This document shows positions 35,401 through 48,253 of a stretch of DNA of 64,000 nucleotides, piece after piece; the stretch's first letter is position 1; every line of letters starts with the position of its first letter. The translations under genes and the position numbers were made by a program. The notes below the pieces were generated by a model, which saw only the letters and a program-made list of their open reading frames with translations, searched no databases and was not told where the DNA came from. This DNA comes from Annona cherimola (Eukaryota > Streptophyta > Magnoliopsida > Magnoliales > Annonaceae). The stretch is from the NCBI GenBank assembly GCA_030490835.1, contig CM059975.1, positions 60,813,174 to 60,877,173 on the forward strand. Direction: 5' to 3'.

Positions 35401-38400
35401 ATATTTATTGTGTGCCAACTACTACAAAGATGCCTCATTTATCCTCCAAGCTATAAATGAAATGTCAGAAGAAGTTAGCTAGAATATTAATAGAGTTTAC
35501 ACCTTCTCACTTACTAATACTAAAGTCATTTGAAGAAAAAAATTCAAGCTCTTGTACATAGTGACATCAAAAGTAATTAAGTCTCGCCATCTTCTTCCTT
35601 CTAAATGAGCTCATTTCACCATATCTTGTGGCATAATATGTAAAGTATAGATTTTCATATCTGTAACTTATTTATTAGCCTTAGATTCACATCTCTCCAA
35701 ACATCTTAAAATTTACCTACAAAAAATATTTAGGCCAAATACTCTAAAAGCCCCGTGTTTAATCCCCATTTTCGGGGCTGCCCAATTTTCATAAGTTGTG
35801 AAAATTTTTAATTTTTCTCTTTCTACATCAAATTGAGCATATTAATCTATAACTAACACATCCTAAAAATATTTTCAATTATTATATCATGATTTGGAAC
35901 AAGAAAATTCAAATATACTACTCTTAAAATTTCAATTTTACACTTAAGCTTGATTTTAGCCTTCCATTTTCATGATTTAAGCTCCAAATATCATCCTATC
36001 CATGAATTTATCAAAAGTCTCATGGTTTTCCATCTATATTTGGGGGTAAAAATCAAAAGTCTATCCGTTTTTGCTCTTAAATCCTTAAATAACTAAATCT
36101 ACTATTCTAATCCATGTATTTTACTTCCATATATGTTTATCTAAGGTATTTTAGCAAAATTTTCATGTTTCTAGCATGATTTGGGAAAAATTATAAAAAC
36201 CCAATAAAATAACCCATTTCTCCCTTACCTCTGACGATCGCGACTAGTGACGTGGGCAGCGACATACTGACGGCGGTGAGCTCTGCTTTCCTCTCTCCCC
36301 TCTCCTTCCTCTTCCTTCTTCTCTCTCTCTCTCTCTCCTTTCTTTTCTCTTCGTTTTTTTTTCTTTCTGTTTGGGAGTGCTTTGATCCAACTCTCCTTTC
36401 CTTCCCCTTTTTATCAATTCAGTGCTCTGCATGTACACAAAAAATGTGCACTTGCAGCAGCTGTTAATACATATATTTTTCGTATTGGGCCGGACCCTAC
36501 AAATTTTATTTTAGCTTTGTGTCCAATTCAATTATGTGTGGCTAAAAACCATATTCTAGGGTTATAGTATAATTATGTTTTTGAACAATGATTGAATTAT
36601 AGTTTTTCTTTGATTTTATATTATTAATATTGGGTTATTTATTTAACCTTTTCTTAATGCTTTTATGAGATTGGTCACCTTATAAATTGATTAGGGAATT
36701 TTATGTGATGCTTGAAAGAGATAACATGAAATTGGACTAAGGTTAAATAGCACATGATCTATGCATAATCTTTAGATGAGATTATCTCGTGGGATGTGTG
36801 AAATTTGCTAATATGAATAGAAATACCTATTAGCTATTTGTAGTCAATATTAGAGATATAATTAATGCTATTTGTTAAAATTAACAGGTTAAATTTATGC
36901 AGCCATCGAAAGAGGAGTATAAATAATATTTTTCTAGACTAACAATCCATATTGATAAAATAAATCAAGAAAATATAATAAAATCATAGGGATAAGCAAG
37001 TGAAGTTGTAACCTTAGATTCCTCCATCAGTAAGAGTTTCTCGTTTAGTTTACTCCCATCACACCAAACTATCTTCTCTGACTCTTCCTTTTTACTTTAC
37101 ATATCTTAGTTTTTATTCACCTAATTAAATTCTAATTTTTAGTTTTTATTAATTAGTGAATATTTAGCATCTAAGTCTCTGTAGGAATGATACTCTACTC
37201 ATTTATATATTAGTTGTGCGACCTGTACACCTGCAGAAAAATAGGCAACATCTTCTATTTTTGATCTTGTATTGTAATGTGTAGCGACGTGCATGTACAT
37301 TTTGGATGCCTTTGTTTTTTAATTTTTTGAGTTAATAAATGTTATCAGTTATGATGTTGAGGTTGGCCTTTATTCATGCTTGCATTATGCATTGAGGCAT
37401 CGACTTTTATTGCTTGGTATACTGGCATATTCATAAGTCATGATTATAGTTGTGAATTTGTAAAGTGTTGTTGTTGTACCATCAGTGATGACTGTTGGCA
37501 CATCCTGATCGGGGATCAGAATGTGATAGCATGGGTAGCATCGATTAAGACCTACTTGTCTAAGCATTATGGATTTGGTGGGCTTCAGACTTGATTTCTC
37601 TGGCCCTTGTGACTTAGTTAATGTTTGTTGTGAACCAATCTGTGGGACTGGTGGTCCTCAACATAACAGTTGGGGCCAGAGTTGTTCATGTTATATGGTG
37701 CAACCACTGCGGCTGTGTGGTAAGCGCAATTGAGTATTAATTACACCTTCGATTTGGATAAAAGTGTCTCTCAATCTTCCCACATTATATAAAGTTAGCC
37801 ACTCAAGTTGGGATGCAGTGATGGCAACTTATGTTGTGTAGTGGGTTGGGTTACAAGGCAAGATACCAAACTCCTCATTGGATTTTTGACCTTTATTGGA
37901 TGGATTGGAAAAATAACATGTGTATGATGCATTATTGTAGGGTTGGGCATTGACATATATTTCATATAGATTTAAACTTAATTTGGATTTGTAATATAGC
38001 TTATGTTTTGTCAAGCCTATGCATATTGCTTACTCAAGTATTACCGATTTATACTCATATGCTCTACTTACTGAGTTCGTCTAGACTCATCTTATTTTAT
38101 CATGTTTTCTTGGATAACTGGTATGTGGATGGAGACTAACATGAGGTTGACATACCAAATAAGGCTAGGCATTGACAAATTCATACTAGAATAATCTAAT
38201 TTGACTTTTTTAAAAGAGTGATTAGTAGAAAAGTGAAGTTTGTATTATATGAATTTAATCATTTTTATCTAGTTTAATTTGAATTTGGTGAAACACTTGG
38301 TTCATGATAATCTAAGGAATTATATATTTGCACCTGTATGTTCTCCCATTATCATCGATCGTGTACTTTAGTAGCCACCTTTGACCTTATGGGCGGAGCG

Positions 38401-38953
38401 TTACACATTCCCACATCCATATTCTCATTAATCATCCTCTATCCCATTAACATTTCTATAATGGTTTCCAATAAGATTTTCCTCGATACCTTCAACAAAA
38501 TTCCCATGTTGCAGCGAATCTGCATTCATTTTCACTATCCCTCATATTGATTTGATTTGAGATTTCCAATTTAGATTGCTACCATTTTCATCACTGTTCA
38601 TATGCTTGCATATATTGGATTATCTACGTAACACTATAATATCACCTCATTCCCTTTACTAGCTTGCATAGTGGTTCTAAAATTTTAAAACCAAACCGGA
38701 GATAGTTATCATAAGGCATATCGCTGTTTTTCATTTGCTTTTCAAGCTATGATACATATGGACAATCGTTGTGGACATGGCCCATTCTCCTATCCTAATA
38801 GAAAAATATAGGCATTTTAAGACTTATCTTGCGCCTTAATTCTGAACAGTTTGCTAAATGACATGACAATGATTCCTCTGGCTCCAATTTATCATATAAG
38901 AATCGCATATTACCAATGTGGATCATCATTGGAGTTTTATAAAGGTAACTATC
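35401..38953. other. Decayed LTR-like and unresolved repeat sequence
   Basis: There is no intact gene. 36480-36505 carries 'ggccggaccctacaaa', typical of a plant gypsy LTR edge. 36950-37250 resembles the tail of an Athila/Tat LTR leader ('ctgtaggaatgatactctac', then 'gcgacctgtacacctgcag'). 38060-38160 ('acttactgagttc') resembles the core of the solo LTR at 51421-53558. A CT microsatellite lies at 36320-36339. Boundaries and element identities are not resolvable by eye. Confidence 0.4.
36298..36365. repeat. Pyrimidine-rich tract with (CT)n microsatellite
   Basis: Runs of TCTCTC and TTCCTT dominate about 70 bp. Reading frames across it on either strand are composition artefacts. Confidence 0.7.
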
Positions 38954-39285
38954 TGATAGGGTTGGCATTAGGAGAATATGGTAGGGTATTCTATAAAGAG
39001 AGGGAAATGCACCAAAAAAAAGGGATGTAAGTCTGCCTAGGCTTATAAGTACTAAATTGGCCATGAACCGAGGGTAGGGGGCTTCTTATTGCTGGGAATA
39101 TTTTGAGTGTTGAGATAGTGCAGGGGTTAAGCTTGAAAGGAAGATTGTATCGGAGAGTAGATCCTCCAAGACCCAATGTTTATAGCTAGGATTTTGGGAT
39201 TGATTTGTAAATCAATCGCCATCTATTTTCTAATAAAATCATTGTTCTTTGTAATTTGATTTGGAGTACTACCTAGATCGTATTA
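38954..39285 (+). repeat. 5' LTR (332 bp)
   Basis: Pairs with 42202-43126 after removing the MITE at 42249-42833. Many substitutions separate the two, for example 'cttataagtactaaattgg' against 'cttataaataggccaagaag', so the insertion is old. A TATAA-like 'gcttataag' lies at 39039-39047. Confidence 0.75.
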
Positions 39286-39287
39286 AA

Positions 39288-39299
39288 GGTATTAGAGCT
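39288..39299 (+). other. Primer binding site (tRNA-iMet type)
   Basis: GGTATTAGAGCT, one change from the plant consensus TGGTATCAGAGC core, just inside the 5' LTR. Confidence 0.6.
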
Positions 39300-40090
39300 T
39301 AGGTTGATCAATAAGAGAGACAATGAAATTTGAGGTAGATCAGAGGCAACCGGGCTTGTAGTGGGTGATGAGTGATGACAGCCACATCTGGCTTTTGAGA
39401 GACTAGTGGCGACATTAGACATGGAGGTCATGCGGGTATGCAAATGGGTTTGGTTGCGAGGATAAGAGGTCGATGCTGGCTTCATAGTCTGCCTGAGGCT
39501 TTGAAAGTTTGGCTATCGAAACAATATTTTGCCTCTTGGAAGGATTCCAGGGCGATAGATAAGATCCAATGGGAGTTGGATTTCATGACAGCTGATGCAG
39601 AGGTGGAGATGTATGGACATATCAATCCTTGGGGAAGAAGTGGATAACATGTAGCACGATGTGCAGATAGTTATTATTGAAATCAAGGCCACTTAAATTA
39701 AGAATTGTCACTTCGAAAATGAAATCGAGCATATTATTGCTCAAATTAACGTCGTTCAGGCATCGTTTTAGCCGCAAGGATGTCGTTCTCTCTCAACCGA
39801 CGAGGAGCCACAAGAAATAAAGAGGTCCATGAAGGATGAGGCAAGGAAGGCTATGATTGAAATGGTCCCCGATGCCGCCTATGCTGTCGGAATTGAGGAA
39901 GAGCAGTTGTATGTAGGGATGCCAACTATAGGCGAGTGGACGCTGTCATGGTAAAACGTGTCATCAATTTCAAATCAGTGTAGAGGGCAATGGAAATGCT
40001 ATGCGAAGATGCTATGTTGAGGAAAGAAACTTTGTTGAAAATAGGAGTATTGTTGCCAATAAGAACAGTCTGCTTCTTGGGTGTTTGAAT

Positions 40091-41536
40091 TAGGGGTAGG
40101 AATCGGGGCGGGTCAAGGTGTGCCCAACCTTGACCCTACCTTTCAAAATCTGGTTTGACTATTATTTTTGTTCGGATCGGGACAAGGTCAGTTTGACCCT
40201 TACTTTTTTTTACTAGGTCTCGGGACAAAATTCGGGTCGAAAATAGGTCGGTTTCGGGACGACGGGTCGGGTAAAAACTACGGGTCAAGTAAGAAATTTT
40301 TAAGAATTTATGAACCTATCAAATATGAAGACAAATTTATATTAAATTTAACTACTATATGCTTTAATCTATTACTAATCAGTCAAAAGCGAAGCTGACC
40401 AAAACAGGCACAGAGTTTACTGTTTACCTCGCAGCCTTGTGCCATAAACATGCGTTTTTTACTGTTATATTCGTGCAACACTACCGACACCGTGAAATTT
40501 TTTATTTTTACATTTTTTATATAACTACATCTATAACTAACTACATATTTGCCACTAGAGTGATAGTCTAGTGATTAGAGAGGTTGACAGGTAGGCCGCT
40601 CACCTTTGGTTTCGAACCTTACATGGATGTTTGTGTATAATATGGGAGTGTATTGTCTCCGTCATTAGATAGACAGAGCTTGTTGTCTATTTCAAATTTG
40701 ATTGTAATATTTGAAATGAATTATAATCTACACACAATAAGAAAACTATATATTTTAACTTTTTTTTTACATATCTTCATTACTTCTATCACATCATACT
40801 ATTTTCTCAAATTTTAAAAATTTTTATGCAAAAATTCTTTTATCCAAAAGCTTTATCACTTGCCAAACATATGTTTGATGTAACGCTTTTTGAAATGAAA
40901 AAAATTATGTAATATGATAGAAATAATGATAAAGAATAAAAAAATTTTAAAATAGACATGTTCATTATATAAATAGTTGTTTAAAAATAATTGAAAATAT
41001 AATAGCTGTATTTTAATTAAAAAAAGGATAGTTACGTGGAGCAAGAAGTTTTCGTTTAGAAAGTTTTTTTTTTTTTTGAAAGATTCATTTAGAAAGTTTT
41101 GATTGTAAACAAATATACCTTTGATTTTTTGGTAAGAAAATTAGTCGTAAAATAAAAAATTTGCATGTGCGATATTTGGAGCCTTGTCTTGCACGGATTG
41201 ATTAGCGTAAAAACCGAAGCCCAGTTTGGGTAGCCCATATAATCTGGGCATTTAGGTCTCAGTTTCTGTTCTTTCTAGTTGCTCATAAAAGACAGGGCTG
41301 GTGCTCTTCCATATTCAACACTCCCGATGCCGTGAAAAAATTGCCAATGGTATTAGTTACGGTGCGGGTATAAGCGGGTCGGGATCCGTTAGGTCCGCCC
41401 CGACCAGTGTTTTGTAGAAATTTCTAGACCCTTGACCCGCCCCACCCCGCTGGGTACATAACCCCGACCCGCCCCGGTATAAAATAGGGTCGGGGCAGGC
41501 GGGTCACGGGTTGACCCGCCCCGATTCCCTCCCCTA
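40091..41536. mobile_element. hAT-type non-autonomous element with GC-rich termini
   Basis: Ends TAGGGG...AATCGGGGCGGGTCAA and its complement TTGACCCGCCCCGATTCC...CCCCTA. The 8-bp flanks gtttgaat (40083-40090) and gtttgaag (41537-41544) differ at one base; an 8-bp duplication fits hAT transposons. GC-rich repeated 'gggtcgggac' stretches fill both ends and the middle is AT-rich. No transposase frame. It carries a SINE at 40551-40743. Related copies: 48254-48810 and 7917-8771. Confidence 0.7.
40551..40743 (+). mobile_element. tRNA-derived SINE (193 bp) inside the hAT-type element
   Basis: Flanks aactacatattt (40539-40550) and aactatatattt (40744-40755), one mismatch. A-box-like GATAGTCTAGTGATTAG, B-box-like GGTTTCGAACC (40610-40620), and an end 'acacacaataagaa'. 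Plus-strand orientation. Confidence 0.75.
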
Positions 41537-42188
41537 GTTTGAAGGAATGTCAAAATTAGAAGTGTTGGTGATTGAGGGACTATCCAGGGATGTCTGCTGG
41601 GTGTTTGGGAATAGTCCTAAGAGAGTTAGAATTTTAAGATGCTGAAGATGGGTTGAAGCACTTGCACATTTAAGGGATATTGCACCACAGCTACTATGGG
41701 TGAGAGATTACAGGTTAAACTGGGATCTAAGTGGTTGGGTTATTGCCATGGTCTCTTCCATCGGGATCATTGGTTAAAGGAATAGTAAGCTCCAATAAGA
41801 AGGGAGAGATAGAGGAAAAGAGGTGGTGCACACATGTCATTACTGTTGTTTTGTACTTTCAATTTAAGAGAGTCCAAGTTGTGGAGTTTGAGGGAGATGT
41901 TGCTAACCTTTATCCATGAGTTAGTTAGGATCTGGGTGGCTGCTAGAGATGTAAAATGTCATTAAGTTGCTAATTGCAACTACTATCCTATACGTTGAGT
42001 GGGTTGCAAATGGGTTTGCGTCGATATGTTTGCAAGTAGCTTTGAGGAGGTAGTTTTGTTATGCTACTGTGGATAAGTTTGGGGTTACTAGTAGTTCATT
42101 TGGGTAGTTTGTTTGGTATTTTGCTTGTTCGCCTCTTTTTCTATGTCAATTAGGAATTTTGTAGCCAACTTGGGGGCAAAGTGGCTTT

Positions 42189-42200
42189 AAGGGGTGGGGA
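42189..42200 (+). other. Polypurine tract before the 3' LTR
   Basis: AAGGGGTGGGGA directly precedes the ATGATAGG start of the right LTR at 42202. Confidence 0.6.
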
Positions 42201-42201
42201 A

Positions 42202-43126
42202 TGATAGGATTACCATTAGAAGACTATGATAGGGCAGTGTATGATGAGTAAGGATGTTAATAGATCGGGTTGGATGGATTGGAGACTAATCCTAATCCTA
42301 ACTCATTTAAAATATCTCAGCCCAAATCATTTATTAACTCATGTAAAAAATCTCGACTTTAACCCATTTATAACTCATTTAATAAATGAGTTGGTAAGTT
42401 GTTACCGAGTTTTATAGCAAATGATCTAAAGGCCGAGCCTCTAGTAGATGACGAGGTGCATGGAGACGCAAGAGGATGTTTTATGCAGGGAAAATGGAAA
42501 TATGGTAGTAATAAAAAAAAAAACCGCGGTAGCAGTGGAAAAATGAAAAATAAGGTGGTGGGAGGAAGACTTAGAAGGAAAAAAATAACTAAGGAGTTTA
42601 TATTCATATATATAACTTTAATGGATTAAATGGGTTAAATAGGTTGAATGGGTTAAACGGGTTGCTGAACTAGTTGACAAGTTATAAAATCTCAACCCTA
42701 ATCTATTTATTTAATTAAAGTTGAATGGGTTGACGAATTATAACCTATTTATTTAACAATCACAACCCAAACCCATTTATGAATTATTTGAATAAGCGGG
42801 TTGACGGGTTGACCATGACCATTAACACCCTTAATGAAGAGAGAGTAGTGTATCAAGAACAAAAGGAGTGTAAGTCAGTGGGACCGGGCTTATAAATAGG
42901 CCAAGAAGCAATGGCGGGGATGCTTCTTGTTGGTGGGAATATTTGAGTGTTGAGATAGTGTACAAATTAGCCTAGAGAGGAAGATTGTATCGAAGAGTAG
43001 ATTAGGGTTGGACCTGACATTTATAGATGGAATTTTGGAATTGATTTGTAAATCAATTGCCATTTATTTTCTAATAAAATCATTGTCCTTAGTAATTTGA
43101 TTTGGAGTGCAAGCTGGATTGTATTA
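42202..43126 (+). repeat. 3' LTR, interrupted by a hAT-type MITE
   Basis: 42202-42248 and 42842-43126 together match the 332-bp left LTR; 42249-42833 plus one duplicated octamer is an insertion. Confidence 0.75.
42249..42833. mobile_element. hAT-type MITE (585 bp) inside the 3' LTR
   Basis: Terminal repeats TAAGGATGTTAAT and, in complement, TAAGGGTGTTAAT. The 8-bp flanks are atgatgag (42241-42248) and atgaagag (42834-42841). The interior is rich in 'gggttgacgggtt' and 'aacccattta' motifs. Frames inside it are chance. Confidence 0.7.
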
Positions 43127-43131
43127 CTATC

Positions 43132-44616
43132 TCTTACCAATTGGTTCATTTAGTTCCTCTAAAATCACTAAATGCCTATTGAAGAACCGTGATCATCCCT
43201 TCAAAATATAACACGTCTTCTATTATTAGTCTCTTCAAATACAAATTTTCATCTACTTCAAGGAAAGAAAAAGTACCTTTTGCTCTTCACAATTTCCTTG
43301 TAGTGGCCTTAAAAAAGAATTGTTGTAACTTGGATTTAGCAAATAGTGCCCAACATCATAAGAACTCCATTTAGATCAATGAGCTTCATTTCCTTCATAG
43401 ATAATGTTTGCACTACCTCCCCTAGTAGATTTTATTTTGGTACCTCCAAGCTAAGACGATAGACTTTGCACTTCTCTCACTTTCACAAACTGTCAGCAAT
43501 TTAGTTTTTGACAATATCCAAATCGGTGAGATGAAGATGATGAAACTTCAAAATATCAATAAAGATAAAACTCCAAAAAATATGAAAAAAGAACAAGCCT
43601 CAGCTCATCCTTGACGCGGTAGCCTCATTCCAAGGATTACGAAGAAAGAATGTGCTTTTATACTTTCAATAACATTCTAAGCATCCATGAATAGTGTATT
43701 TATTTTCAAAATTTACACATGATTATATAAAATATTAAGTAAATATGGCTTATCCAAGACTCTCATTAAAATGATTTTTCTATCGTGATAAAACAAATAA
43801 TGTTAAGTAGTATAATTGGTTGGACTTTTAATTTTATCATCAATGTGGGTTCTACGTTCACCATAATGCGCCTTAACTTGATTGCAGCACGATGCACCTT
43901 CATATATCCTTAATAATATAGTAAAATAATCACGTTAATAATCAATTTCGTAAATAATGTATAAATAGAATAAATTTTAGTACACAGTAAACATGGTAGC
44001 TAATATGCAAATATAATTTTTCATTTTTTATATTTCTATTATATATAATATATCAAAAAAATATAGCAAAATATCCTGAAATGTAATTTTTTAAGTTTTT
44101 GCAAATATTTCTTAAATTAAATAGATTAGTTCGTTGGTAAAGTTATGCAATTGACAGAGAAAGGTCAGATAAGGGTAATAATTTGACTAATTTAATCTAT
44201 TTAATTAATTAAAAAATTAAGAGTTTCATATTTTCAGATATTTTATTATATTTTTTATTATATGAAAATGTAATTCATATTAATATGTTAGCTATCACTG
44301 CAACAAAACTTCTTACAGGCGACCTCTGTTTTTAAGCCAAAACTAAATTGGTATCAAATGAAGCTATATTTTATTAGCAACCAAATTAGAATAGCTGCAT
44401 TAAATATCAATTTGCCTCTATTTGTTGTAGAAAACATTGAAACTAACTTCATCACTCATAAGAAACTAAATATAAGAAAATTCTTTTAAATAAAGTAAAA
44501 ATAATGTTATATGTGACTAAAACTAAGTTGCTTCTAACGACAATTGTTATAATGACATCACGTTTATTAAATAAACTTTTTTAATTTGTTTGATTTAATG
44601 GTCTATGAAAGCCCTT
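43132..44616. other. AT-rich intergenic sequence, no gene recognised
   Basis: A block near 44296 (cactgcaacaaaacttctt) resembles a degenerate CACTA-type terminus, but its partner is not found. Otherwise nothing is supported. Confidence 0.4.
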
Positions 44617-46275
44617 TTCTATGTAATCCTTTTCATATTTAAAATTTTAATGGTTGATAGAAAATCTACTTTATCTATTGTATTTAGTATCATTTATAGT
44701 ATCTTGAAAATTCTTTTATTTGTTTATTTTCACTGTATATGGGTTTCATCTATAAATGTGTAAAATCAATATAATAAAATAATTTAATACAAAAATATCA
44801 ATTTTAAAGTGGTTTTTTCAATATAGATGAATGATTTTATAAAGTATTATCAAATTCTAATACATGTGTGAGTGGATCTAAAAGTTTTTCAAAATTTACA
44901 CATAAATATATATATTTTTCAACAAATGTGACTTATAAACATACCTGATTGTGATGAAATTTTTTTGGGTATATACTACGTCTCAATTTATCTTACCATC
45001 AAGCCCTTAGACAATTCTTACAACCTTAATTTTCTATGTAATTCTTTTCATATTTAAAATCTTAATGGTTGATAGAAAATCTACTTTATCTATTGTATTT
45101 AGTATCATTTATAGTATCTTGAAAATTCTTTTATTTGTTTATTTTCACTGTATATGGGTTTCATCTATAAATGTGTAAAATCAATGTAATAAAATAATTT
45201 AATACAAAAATATTAATTTTAAAGTGGTTTTTTCAATATAGATGAATGATTTTATAAAGTATTATCAAATTCTAATACATGTGTGAGTGGATCTAAAAGT
45301 TTTTCAAAATTTACACATAAATATATATATTTTTCAACAAATGTGACTTATAAACATACCTGATTGTGATGAAATTTTTTTGGGTATATACTACGTCTCA
45401 ATTTATCTTACCATCAAGCCCTTAGACAATTCTTACAACCTTAATTTTCTATGTAATTCTTTTCATATTTAAAATCTTAATGGTTGATAGAAAATCTACT
45501 TTATCTATTGTATTTAGTATCATTTATAGTATCTTGAAAATTCTTTTATTTGTTTATTTTCACTGTATATGGGTTTCATCTATAAATGTGTAAAATCAAT
45601 GTAATAAAATAATTTAATACAAAAATATTAATTTTAAAGTGGTTTTTTCAATATAGATGAATGATTTTATAAAGTATTATCAAATTCTAATACATGTGTG
45701 AGTGGATCTAAAATTTTTTCAAAATTTACACATAAATATATATATTTTTCAACAAATGTGACTCATAAACATACCTGATTGTGATGAAATTTTTTTGGGT
45801 ATATACTACGTCTCAATTTATCTTACCATCAAGCCCTTAGACAATTCTTACAACCTTAATTTTCTATGTAATCCTTTTCATATTTAAAATCTTAATGGTT
45901 GATAGAAAATCTACTTTATCTATTGTATTTAGTATCATTTATAGTATCTTGAAAATTCTTTTATTTGTTTATTTTCACTGTATATGGGTTTCATCTATAA
46001 ATGTGTAAAATCAATGTAATAAAATAATTTAATACAAAAATATCAATTTTAAAGTGATTTTTTCAATATAGATGAATGATTTTATAAAGTATTATCAAAT
46101 TCTAATACATGTGTGAGTGGATCTAAAATTTTTTCAAAATTTACACATAAATATATATATTTTTCAACAAATGTGACTCATAAACATACCTGATTGTAAT
46201 GAAATTTTTTTGGGTATATACTACGTCTCAATTTATCTTACCATCAAGCCCTTAGACAATTCTTACAACCTTAAA
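44617..46275. repeat. Tandem array: four near-identical copies of a 415-bp unit
   Basis: The unit starting 'ttctatgtaat' occurs at 44617, 45032, 45447 and 45862, exactly 415 bp apart, and the copies differ at only a few positions. Each is AT-rich and contains 'gttgatagaaaatctac', 'gtaaaatcaatgtaataa' (first copy 'aatataat') and 'tcttaccatcaagccc'. No coding frame is conserved. Such identity implies recent amplification or homogenisation. Diverged single copies of the motif string occur elsewhere (for example 27340-27480). Confidence 0.9.
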
Positions 46276-46800
46276 GAGGGAGACTATAAACTCCCAAATA
46301 TCAACAAGGGAGACTGCTAACTCCTAAATATCAACAGGTCAACAAATTAAAATTAGGGATAATGTTTTCGCCACCACTTGAATCCGAGTGGCTGGGATAC
46401 ATGCCAACACCGGGTAACAACAAGTGTATGTAGATAAATAATCCATAAAGTATTATCAAATTCTAATACATATGTGGGTGGACCTAAAATTTTTTCATAA
46501 TCTACACATGAATATATATATTTCGACAAATGTGGCATACAAAGAGACTTGATTAGGATGAAACTTTTTTTTTTGGTATACATTACATCTCAATTTATCT
46601 TACCATCAAGCCTTGAGATAATTCTTACAACCTTAAAGAGGGAGACCACAAGCACACAAATATTGATAAGGGAGACCCCTAACTCTCAAATATCAATAGG
46701 TGGATGACTCCCATTAAAATTAGGGATAATGTCTGCATCACCACCTGAACCGAGTGGCTATGATACATGCCACTACCAGGTACCAACTGGGTTACTACCC
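46276..46800. repeat. Degenerate direct repeat flanking the array, period about 362 bp
   Basis: 'agagggagac' with a following ~150 bp ('aaattagggataatgt', 'gagtggct', 'atacatgcca') occurs at 46275 and again at 46637. Between them, 46443-46636 is a diverged partial copy of the 415-bp unit. So a larger ancestral unit probably combined both modules. Confidence 0.65.
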
Positions 46801-47880
46801 ATTTAGTGATTGGGATGAAACTTGGCCTTTAGATAAACAAATGATTTAAATATAATGAATGGATTGGATTTTCTACCAAAGATTAAAATCTTAAAAATTG
46901 AAGGGATTACATGGCTCCGCATTAGGTTACATAGAAGTGGAGCCCATGATTAAATGATTATTAATACTATTTTATAAGAAGTACATCAATGTGGGTAATT
47001 TGCTAAAGTTTTCTGCACTACTCACCCTCATGGGCCAATTTTGGTGATTAAATTGAAATTCAATTCACTCATTTTATTTTATCATGGTACCTAAAATCAT
47101 TTTAATTAACGTTTTTGATGGGTTACATCGAATTTAAAATACGTATAGTCACATATAAATATGAAAATGAATTAGTTTTATCAACGTACTCAATCAAATG
47201 TTATATTATGGATCCTAAGTTAATAGCTTTAAAATAAGCATAATAGCTTGCTTTAGAAATAGGCATAATAGGTTTAAAATAGGCATATAAATCAAATTTT
47301 TTATTACATTGATTTAAAACTTTTTCGTTATTATCAAATGAAGCTTATACCAATATTTAATTTGAATTAAACTTGATTTCCTTGCCAAATAAATAATTTT
47401 AAATACAATAGGTAAATTTAATTTTGATTTATTCATTAAAGTGAGCCAAAATGAAATTACACTAAAATCTTTGATGGTATTGTAGAAGTATTTTTCTTAC
47501 TTTACTTTTATATTTACTTATATATTATTGCAATATTTTTTTGGCAAATACACCTGCAAAATTTAACCGAAATTGTAAATTTATCTTCTTTTGTCATTTT
47601 ATTAAATTATTATTAGATTTGAAAAAAATCCTAAGGAAAATAATACTTTTGTACACAATCATTATAAGTATATTAAAATTTTTATCAAAATAAAAATATA
47701 TATCACTACATGCGTAATGTTCATTCCAAAAGACCATCGAAAACGAAAATAAAATCGTTGTCAGTTCATCGCTATAGCCTAGGTATCATCAACGATACAA
47801 TGATATCATCGTAAAGGGTGACTTCTATGGTATACCTCACTAATGATTTTTATTTCATTACTATATCCCCCTAGTTTCTC
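46801..47880. other. AT-rich intergenic sequence, nothing recognised
   Basis: No supported reading frame or repeat boundary. Scattered resemblance to the 415-bp unit near 46830-46870. Confidence 0.4.
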
Positions 47881-47884
47881 ACTT

Positions 47885-48235
47885 CTTTTGCGTTTTGCCT
47901 AAATGCACTTGGTTGCATTTAACCTATTTTTAAAAAAATTTTATACAATTGCTAATTTAAGTATATTTAACATTTGTATTAATTTTTCTTATTTTTGGAG
48001 ATTTGTAAATATTTTTTGAATTTTTCAAATCAACTTCATTTTTAGTAATTAAGATTAATAAAATACCACTAATTTTAAAAAATTCAAAAAATATCTACAA
48101 ATCTCAAAAAATAATAAAAACTGATACACATGTTACATATACTTAGATTAATAGTTATATAAAAATAATTTTTAAAAAAATAAAAAAAATGAGTATTTGC
48201 TTAGTGCACCAGGGTGCATAGAATCATGCTCTATT
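47885..48235. mobile_element. Mutator-like foldback MITE (ends eroded)
   Basis: 'aaatgcacttggttgcattt' on the left and 'gtgcaccagggtgcat' on the right form inverted arms. The interior shares 'gtatatttaacat' and 'taccactaattttaaaaaat' with 34779-35147. No duplication found. Confidence 0.5.
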
Positions 48236-48253
48236 TCTTTTTATAGTTTTATA

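Larger units (their letters stand above)
38954..43126 (+). mobile_element. Complete but non-autonomous LTR retrotransposon with nested hAT insertions
   Basis: Two diverged LTRs (38954-39285 and 42202-43126, the latter enlarged by a MITE) start TGATAGG and end GTATTA. Identical 5-bp duplications ctatc lie at 38949-38953 and 43127-43131. A tRNA-iMet-type PBS (GGTATTAGAGC) begins about 3 bp after the left LTR, and a purine tract AAGGGGTGGGGA ends just before the right LTR. Without the 1.45-kb hAT insertion the interior is only about 1.46 kb. I recognise no protease, reverse transcriptase or integrase; a short frame at 39438-39647 could be a gag remnant, but I cannot support that. Confidence 0.8.

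Noticed and set aside
36244..36567. Overlapping frames rich in Ser/Leu or Arg/Glu
   Set aside because: Produced by the (CT)n tract; low-complexity translation.
39438..39647. gag gene of the 38954-43126 element
   Set aside because: Only 70 codons, no gag core motif I can recognise; left unassigned.
44617..46275. CRISPR-like regular repeats
   Set aside because: Units are 415 bp and contiguous, without unique spacers, in a plant nuclear context.
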